The notes under the pieces: model-generated
What the model was told of the DNA's origin: nothing
The model's input: only the letters and a program-made list of their open reading frames with translations
Database searches by the model: none
Part shown: piece after piece, positions 58,386-64,000 of the stretch
Layout of the letters: every line of letters begins with the position of its first letter
Numbering within the stretch: position 1 is the first letter of the stretch
Assembly: GCA_015680685.1 (NCBI GenBank)
Contig: MNCI01007896.1
Span: forward strand, 11,154-75,153
DNA: 64,000 bases
Reading direction: 5' to 3'
Source of the DNA: Gnetum montanum
Lineage: Eukaryota > Streptophyta > Gnetopsida > Gnetales > Gnetaceae
Made by a program: the position numbers and the translations under genes

Positions 58386-59450
58386 CCTACTATCTTTACA
58401 GGTACCAGCATTGACATCTATGAGCATAGTGACTAATAACAAGTGAGCTAGTATTCCTTTATTTACCTCTTTCTGCATAACAAATGAACTAAAAAAAATT
58501 GTAATAGTTGTAATGCAAGATGTGGGTCCCTTTTGGGTGTAACGATTATGACCTTCGATGGCCTAGTTTGTTGATTCCTCCATGTAGCCCTATGTATTGT
58601 ATTGTGACAACATGCTTTCTTTTTCTTGTTTTGGTTGTTCTCTTAGAGTTGTGATTTCAAGATGAAGCCTAGAATCATTGCAAAGGTGCAACTCATTATG
58701 GTAGAAATTCATCATGTGATCTTGAAGTGCAATATTTGGTGAGTTTGTCCTATCATGCCAAGAGTGCTTATTTCACATCACTCACATTACCTCTTCTTAA
58801 GCCTCAGACTAGTAGCCTGATTATGACCTTCCTTGCATTAAAGACAATGGTGACCAATGGTTGACACTCATGCATTATGATCATTTAACATCTCCTTCGC
58901 CATGCTCCACCATCAAGTCTATTGAATGTAACACATCTCATTCAACACGAAAATCAAATTAAACTGGGCCTTAGCAGTGAAACCCAATGAAGGTTCATTC
59001 AAACAAATGGGGAAGAAAATTATCAAGAATTCAAATGGCCAATGGGAATGAAAGGATAAGCCAATGGCTCGAAACATGCAAAGGGAGGAGTCTAAAGGCT
59101 AAAGAAACCTTGAAGTAAGGTGTTGGTTCCTCAAAAACATTACCAAGTGGCCAACACTTCAAAGCATGGAGAACGAAGCCTTAATTGATTATTCAACATG
59201 TCAGTGCCATATCGTAGCCATGATGTCAACTTATGGAACTCATTTTTAGCCCTCATGACCATTTCCTAATGACCAAATATAACCTACAAATTTTATCACC
59301 TCATCATAACCTTAGTTCATTATCACAAGCACTCTTTGGCATGGTTCAATACTATAGCATCAAGTGCAGAGAGGAAACATTGGTGATGGGCTAGCAGTGG
59401 TGTTTTTTATTCTTTGTTAATGTCTCTTGGGTTAATCCTCCAAACATCAA
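58386..59450 (+). other. 3' untranslated region of element F
   Basis: No coding region was recognised. The last 70 bases (TTTGTTAATGTCTCT...) resemble those before the polypurine tract of element B. The tandem repeats found there in B were not clearly seen here. Confidence 0.5.
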
Positions 59451-59463
59451 CAAAGAGGGGCTA
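59451..59463 (+). other. Polypurine tract of element F
   Basis: AAAGAGGGGCTAA, one base different from the tract of element B, lies directly before TGAAACACCAC. Confidence 0.85.
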
Positions 59464-59477
59464 ATGAAACACCACTT
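59464..59477 (+). repeat. 14-base remnant of the 3' LTR of element F
   Basis: TGAAACACCACTTA matches the first bases of the B LTR (TGAAACACCACTAA), after which the match ends. The rest of the LTR was deleted or displaced. Confidence 0.7.
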
Positions 59478-59639
59478 AGAAAAAACATGTTACAACTTGT
59501 AACCTTCACCATCCAACTTGAGGCAAGATTTCACTGTAAATGTGAGATTTGTAGCCCATGAATTACAATCTTGCAAAGTTTTTCATTATAAATGTGAGAT
59601 TTTTAGGCCATAAATTGTAAGATTTTCATGGTCACAACA
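59478..59639. other. Junction segment between elements F and E with a short repeat
   Basis: No gene. A unit of about 45 bp (AAATGTGAGATTT..TAG.CCAT.AATT) occurs twice in tandem at about 59537 and 59594. The origin of the segment is unclear. Confidence 0.5.
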
Positions 59640-60410
59640 ACTACAAAGTTCTTTCAACAACATGTAGTGAACAAATTTAGAGTACCACGCATGCTGATAT
59701 TAGACAATGAGACTCATTTCACTGGAGATACATTTAGGAAGCTAATGTAACAACTTGAGATCAACCATAAATTAACTACACCTTATCACTCTCAAGTGAA
59801 TGCTCAAGTTGAAGTAACTATCAAAGAAATCACAAGAATAATAACTACAATCATTAATCGACATAGGAAGGACTAGAAAACTAAACTTAATGATGTTGTA
59901 TGGACATATAGATTAACCTTGAAACTTCCAATCGGGTATTCACCATACGAGTTAGTTTATGGTAAATTACCTACTCTAACAATCCAAATAGAATTAAATA
60001 CCCTAACAACTACCAACATCCTTGACTTAGGTTTGAACTTAGCTCAAAAAGAACATTTAATGAATCTTAGTCTTCTAGATGAAAATTAATTAGTAGCTCA
60101 AATAAGTAGCGAAGTCCATAAAAAGTATTTCAAATGTAGACATTATGCCAAAATTAGACAAGTATTTATGGATGATAAAGTCCTTTACTATAACCCTAAT
60201 CATGTTCCCCAAAATAGTAAGTTTCAAATCTTATGGGAAGTACCTTATATCATCCATGCTACATACCAATCTAGCACTATGCAAATTTATCATCCAACAA
60301 ACCCAAAAAAATTTATTCTTGTCAATATTCAATAGCTAAAACCATTTCATGATTTTTCTAATTCCTCTAAAGACCCTACCTTGCATACCATACCATCCAT
60401 CATCCATTAA
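59640..60410 (+). pseudogene. int: Integrase, C-terminal two thirds, of element E
   Basis: The frame reads FFQQHVVNKFRVP, LILDNETHFTGDTFRKLM near 59700 (second Asp kept), then INHKLTTPYHSQVNAQVEV (Glu kept). TKLNDVVWTYRLTLKLPIGY and SPYELVYGKLPTL lie near 59885-59980. LGLNLAQKEHLMNLSLLDEN and YNPNHVPQNSKFQILWEVPY end it. Almost every block has a counterpart in the integrase of D. Only a few stops are present. Confidence 0.87.
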
Positions 60411-62060
60411 ATCTTCTAAGTTTCCACTCTTAACAATTCTCAGGGGGTATCAACTAGGACACTCAGGCACCAAACCTTCATTTTATATTTTTGTTGTCAT
60501 TTTCACATTTTCTTACTAATTTTTACATTCTTTGATATATTTTCTATTCTTTTATACTTTTTTCATTTTTTAATCATGTTTCATTCTTTAAGATCTTCCG
60601 AATTTTTTATACATTTTTACTTTCTTACCAATTTCTCATTCTTTAGTAATTTTTACTATTTTTCATATACATATCTTTGTTGATTTTTCTAATAATGTAT
60701 AAAGGAATAAATAATATATAGTCAAAATAATGAGAATTTCACCCTATGTTATTATATCATTAAAGGAATGATTGTATATGTAGTAAGACCACATCATCCA
60801 CCCACTCATTTCCAATAATAAGATGTTCTTACCATAGACATAATGACATTCTTTTCATAATAAAATTGAAATAAACTTGATCATTATGCGTCGATAAAAA
60901 AATTAAAGGACCAAGTGGAAATGAAAAAGGTATGACATCAAGGGAATTTGTGGATTCACTAAGGCTACTACTACAAGTCTTATCCTAATGTTAAGTTGTA
61001 TTATTTACTTAAGCTTTAATGAAAAATGGAAGTATGTCTATAATAAGTCCTACCTTACCATGTCACTAGAAAGACATATTACCCATGCTTAAAGGTAGTC
61101 CTCTAGTAAGGATGATACAATAATAACATAATAAAATTTTTTGTGGGTTCCACTAGAAAGATATGTTACCCATGCTTGAAGGTAGGTAACTTCTCAGAAA
61201 TTTCAAGGTTTCTTAGACTCACATTGGTTACAAGGCTAGAAAGACATGTTACCCATGCTTAAAGGTACTCCTTTGTCCAATGGTCAATTCTCCTTTAAAA
61301 TGAACTATGTTGTTAATAAATTGCTTTCTTGTACTTCATTGTCAAGTATTAATACTTCTTACAACTGTGGTAGTTTGGTGGTTTTTAGTTTTGGGATGAT
61401 ACAATGTGATGTCACTAGTAAGTGGTATGCACTTGCTTTGTATCTTGGAAAAAAGGGCTAATGATCATATAAATCATGCATCACACATAGAATTCATTAT
61501 GCCTATGGTAAGATACCTCACATCGCATTTTCTGCAATTTCTACTACTACCACTCCATCTTACTGTTATATAATCATAATTTGATGATTTTGTATTATAT
61601 AGTGTTATTTTCTCATTGAGGAAATACTAACATGTATGTTTCGAAAGATAGGTATGTTTTACATTTAACTCCTTGGGTGCCTACAAACACTTGTGGGTGT
61701 GGTTATATAAGGGAATTAAGGGTTAGAGCCTACTTTAGGAAGGATTCACTTGTATAACATTTGTGCTTCATATCTAGTGATCAATTCTACATCATCTTAT
61801 GCCTTCAAAACACATATGATCATTGTTATTTTTCCTATGTACTTATCTTCGATCATATGTTTGGCAATCTTGACCAACCATCTTCTATAAAGCTTAATTG
61901 ACTTACCATAGCAAAATCTTTCTTTCACACACTTTTGATGATAAATTTTTACAATTTGAGCATTACATAAGATCAAGAATCCTTTAGAACATCTATAGCT
62001 TCAAGACTATCTAATTTATTCAATTTTTCAATAAAAAATCACAAAATTTTGAAAAATTCA
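60411..62060 (+). other. Spacer between integrase and the internal promoter of E
   Basis: Starts with a T-rich pyrimidine tract (60480-60690) as in element D. It contains three direct repeats (61062, 61152, 61236). The 71-codon frame at 61246-61461 starts inside a repeat and is not called. Confidence 0.6.
61062..61267 (+). repeat. Three spaced copies of a 32-34 bp repeat in the E spacer
   Basis: The unit ACTAGAAAGACATGTTACCC followed by ATGCTTAAAGGTA occurs at 61062-61095, 61152-61185 and 61236-61267, with unrelated sequence of about 50 bp between copies. Confidence 0.85.
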
Positions 62061-62063
62061 AAG

Positions 62064-62150
62064 GTGATATCATAGATGCGATGTCTTAGCCCTTGCGATA
62101 TCACATTCATAATGTCATATCTACTATGTCACATTTATAAAAACTATATA
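62064..62150 (+). promoter_or_regulatory. Internal promoter of E upstream of ORF2
   Basis: A series of GATATC-like sites (GTGATATCAT at 62064, TGCGATGTC at 62077, TGCGATATCAC at 62094, and a TCATATC site near 62115) precedes TATAAAAA (62136-62143) and TATATATA (62146-62153). The core matches the GCGATATCGC palindromes in the LTRs of G and the solo LTR, with CpG positions decayed to TG or CA. Confidence 0.6.
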
Positions 62151-62387
62151 TATGCACAAGGTGTTAGCAAATTTTCTTCATTCTTTCATTTCACACCTTG
62201 GGATTTCATCTTGTTTCTCTGAGCTCCAAATTTCCAAGAGCCATATCTTCCTCACCAAACTCTAATTTAAGCCATTTTTATTTTCTTTTGCTCACATAGT
62301 GAGTAACTTAGTGATGGAGGAGAATACTGTGCATAGTTTGTGCAAATTACATCCAATTTCTCTAACACCTAGAAGAACAAAGTAAGG

Positions 62388-62732
62388 GTAAGAACAATAA
62401 GAAATGATTATGTTTTAACTTAACAAAGACTAATAACCTAATTTTTTTCCAAATAACCATTTAAACATAATTTTAACAAGAATTTAATGATTGTGATAGG
62501 TCATAAAGGGTAAATTTGTTTGTAAACATTAGAGAATTCTTCAATTAAGTGTTTTTCTTAAATAAGGATTCATCCAAGTTACGAGTTTTTCTAACTTTGT
62601 AATCCCAATTAGAACTAAAGTTGATACTAGGGAATAATTTTGATCAAACCTAAGAATTCAAGGAAGAGTTATGAATTGTTAGAGATTTTCTCTAAAATAT
62701 TTTAGTAATCCTAAAATTATTCATAATTGTAG
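62388..62732 (+). other. Intron in the 5' leader of ORF2 of element E
   Basis: AAGG|GTAAGAA is the donor (alternative GTAAGG at 62382) and ATAATTGTAG|ATGCCTCTC the acceptor. The AT-rich 345-bp segment ends directly before the ORF2 start codon, exactly as in element D. Confidence 0.6.
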
Positions 62733-64000
62733 ATGCCTCTCAAGAAACTTGAGGTAGAAGGACTTGCATAACCAAGGGAGAAAAGAACTAGGGAAAGGAG
62801 TAGAGGACGAACTAGAGAATAAAATTCACCTGTAGAGTAAGAGGCCTAATCCTATAGTATCCATTAGTCAACACCTGCAATAGGAAAATCCATGTAGGTA
62901 GAAGTTAATTCACTACCTGCTCCTGAGTGAGGACAACACCTTACACTCTCCAATGAGTGTCTCCAGGTCATCCAAGAGAAGTCTATCATGTCCACTATCA
63001 TATTGAAATTGAACTTTGGGCCTTTCATGGAGTTTTTCCTTACTAAGTTTTGTGAACAATTATAAGCCTCTTCTCTATGGTCTATGATCTCATGTAATGG
63101 TGAATGGTACCTAGGAGAAGTATATCGATTCTAGAAGAATAAACATAATGATGCTACAATGAAGATAAAAGGGATCACAATGCCATGTTTAGTTGAAGCA
63201 ATAGTAGAGGTACTAAATGTTCCAAATGTCAAAGCCACCATTGCCCAAACCTTTACTAGGTCTGACATAAAGGCAAGGTAGTTATGGCTACAAAGGACCT
63301 ATGAAACAAGTGAGAAAAAATACAGTGAATTTTCTATAGAAAAAAATATTTACTTTAAAATTGGAACATATCATTTATTTTCAATGAAGAGGATAAATAG
63401 AATTTCCACCTATGCAGCTAGAGGAAATGTCATTTTAATGGGGAAGTGCCAAGCTAGCCTAGCTCACCTATTATTTTTGAAAATTCAAAAAATATTTAAG
63501 GAGAAGAAGATAGGGAAACTCACTCTACCACTCCCTTCTCTCATTAAAAGGCTATGTTGAAAATAAGAAATTCTAGGCTACACCAATGATGTACTCTTAA
63601 AAGCTCAGAATGTTTCCTATGCTAAAATCTCCAAACCAGTGTTGCCAAAGAAAGATCAAGTGGAGAAACTAGTGAGTGCTAAAGGACATCAAGGTCTACA
63701 CTGATGAAAAACTTTCCAACCATAGGAATGGAGAAAGCAAAACCTAGTGGATCAACACCAATAGTCAATAGACTAGGACCAAGTGCTCCTCTAGCACAAC
63801 AAGATTATAGATCCTTAATGAGCCATCTACAGAAAATAACTGAAATAATAAATAGAGAAAGCTAAGGGTCTCAAGTATGTATAAAGTACAAAATAATTCA
63901 AATAAGCTTGTTGTATTAATAGGACCCGCAAGTGGTCAAATCATATTACAGGTAGCAGAGGATGAGGATTAGACATAATAAATATCTTGGAATACTGCAC
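62733..64000 (+). pseudogene. Extra sense gene (ORF2) of element E, N-terminal part
   Basis: ATG at 62733 (MPLKKLEVEGLA, then a stop). After frame changes the domain shared with ORF2 of D appears: NGEWYLGEVYRF near 63095, KIKGITMPCLVEAIVEVLNV near 63165-63225, EKNIYFKIGTYHLF near 63345-63380, and IGKLTLPLPSLIKRLC near 63515-63560. The C-terminal part lies beyond the window edge. Decayed; function unknown. Confidence 0.65.

Larger units (their letters stand above)
41641..59477 (+). mobile_element. Tat-lineage element F (pol and 3' end), split by element D
   Basis: RT starts at about 41650, is cut at 42311 by element D and resumes at 55577. It is followed by RNase H, an extra archaeal-type RNase H, integrase (to 58385), a 3' untranslated region, a polypurine tract (59451-59463) and the first 14 bases of an LTR. 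The RT-RH-aRH-IN order and the tract and LTR start shared with element B identify a Tat element of the same family. The 5' half is absent. Confidence 0.85.
59640..64000 (+). mobile_element. Athila-like element E, 5' truncated, continues past the window
   Basis: Starts inside the integrase core and continues through the integrase C-terminus, a 2.3-kb spacer, an internal promoter-like block, a leader exon and intron, and an ORF2 homologous to that of element D. The order and spacing match element D closely. Its own LTRs are not in the window. Confidence 0.8.

Noticed and set aside
61500-62730. Possible LTR of element E, because of GATATC motifs and a TATA box
   Set aside because: No second copy, no TGATGAG or CTCATCA termini, and element D shows the same layout as an internal block between integrase and ORF2.
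1-64000. tRNA, rRNA or other structural RNA genes
   Set aside because: No cloverleaf with conserved A and B boxes or rRNA signature was found by eye. The tRNA-like stretches are primer-binding sites.

Overview
This window is nuclear DNA from a seed plant, taken from retrotransposon-rich heterochromatin. The plant assignment rests on decayed Ty3/gypsy elements of the plant Tat and Athila lineages, primer-binding sites matching plant tRNA-Asn and tRNA-Asp, and one broken exon block of an ILR1-like IAA-amino acid hydrolase. No intact host gene was found. Nearly every coding region carries stops and frameshifts, and I cannot name the species.

Layout. 1-1431: 3' end and LTR of an Athila-like element (G, + strand) that lies mostly off the left edge. 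1432-3687 and 4150-4506 plus 15130-18270: an old Tat-like element (A), with gag-protease on + and, convergent to it, a spliced coiled-coil gene on -. 4507-15124: a younger Tat element (B) inserted in an exon of that antisense gene. It has 5-bp target duplications, two 1.9-kb LTRs, a tRNA-Asn primer site and a polypurine tract, but most of its pol is deleted. 18541-20151: a Tc1/mariner-type transposase pseudogene split by a solo Athila-like LTR (18681-19537, target duplication cttgg). 20152-28119: low-content DNA with a LINE reverse transcriptase (- strand, 21330-22640), an ILR1-like pseudogene piece (- strand, about 24096-24500) and a LINE 3' tail. 28120-41195: element C, a Ty3/gypsy element with giant LTRs packed with short hairpins and an RNase H domain placed before the reverse transcriptase. 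41641-59477: Tat element F (pol and 3' end), split inside its RT by a complete Athila-like element D (42312-55576, - strand, target duplication gacat). 59640-64000: Athila-like element E (+ strand), running off the right edge.

How the parts relate. A, B and F look like one Tat family: similar gag-protease in A and B, similar integrase tails in B and F, and the same polypurine tract and LTR start in B and F. D, E, G and the solo LTR are related Athila-like elements in two subfamilies, with different palindromes in their LTR promoters (GCGATATCGC-type and GATGAGGCCTCATC-type).

The most interesting signal is in D and E. About 2.3 kb after integrase each has a second promoter-like block, made of an array of palindromes followed by a TATA box. 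This leads to a leader exon, a GTAAGA donor, a 310-345 bp intron and an AG acceptor directly against the ATG of an extra sense-strand gene. The palindrome core at the internal promoter matches the core of the LTR promoter of the same subfamily. The other leading candidates are the PR-RNaseH-RT order of element C, the fixed 23-bp hairpin array in its LTRs, and the spliced antisense gene in the Tat family.

All domain calls were made by eye from conserved motifs. No alignment or database search was run.
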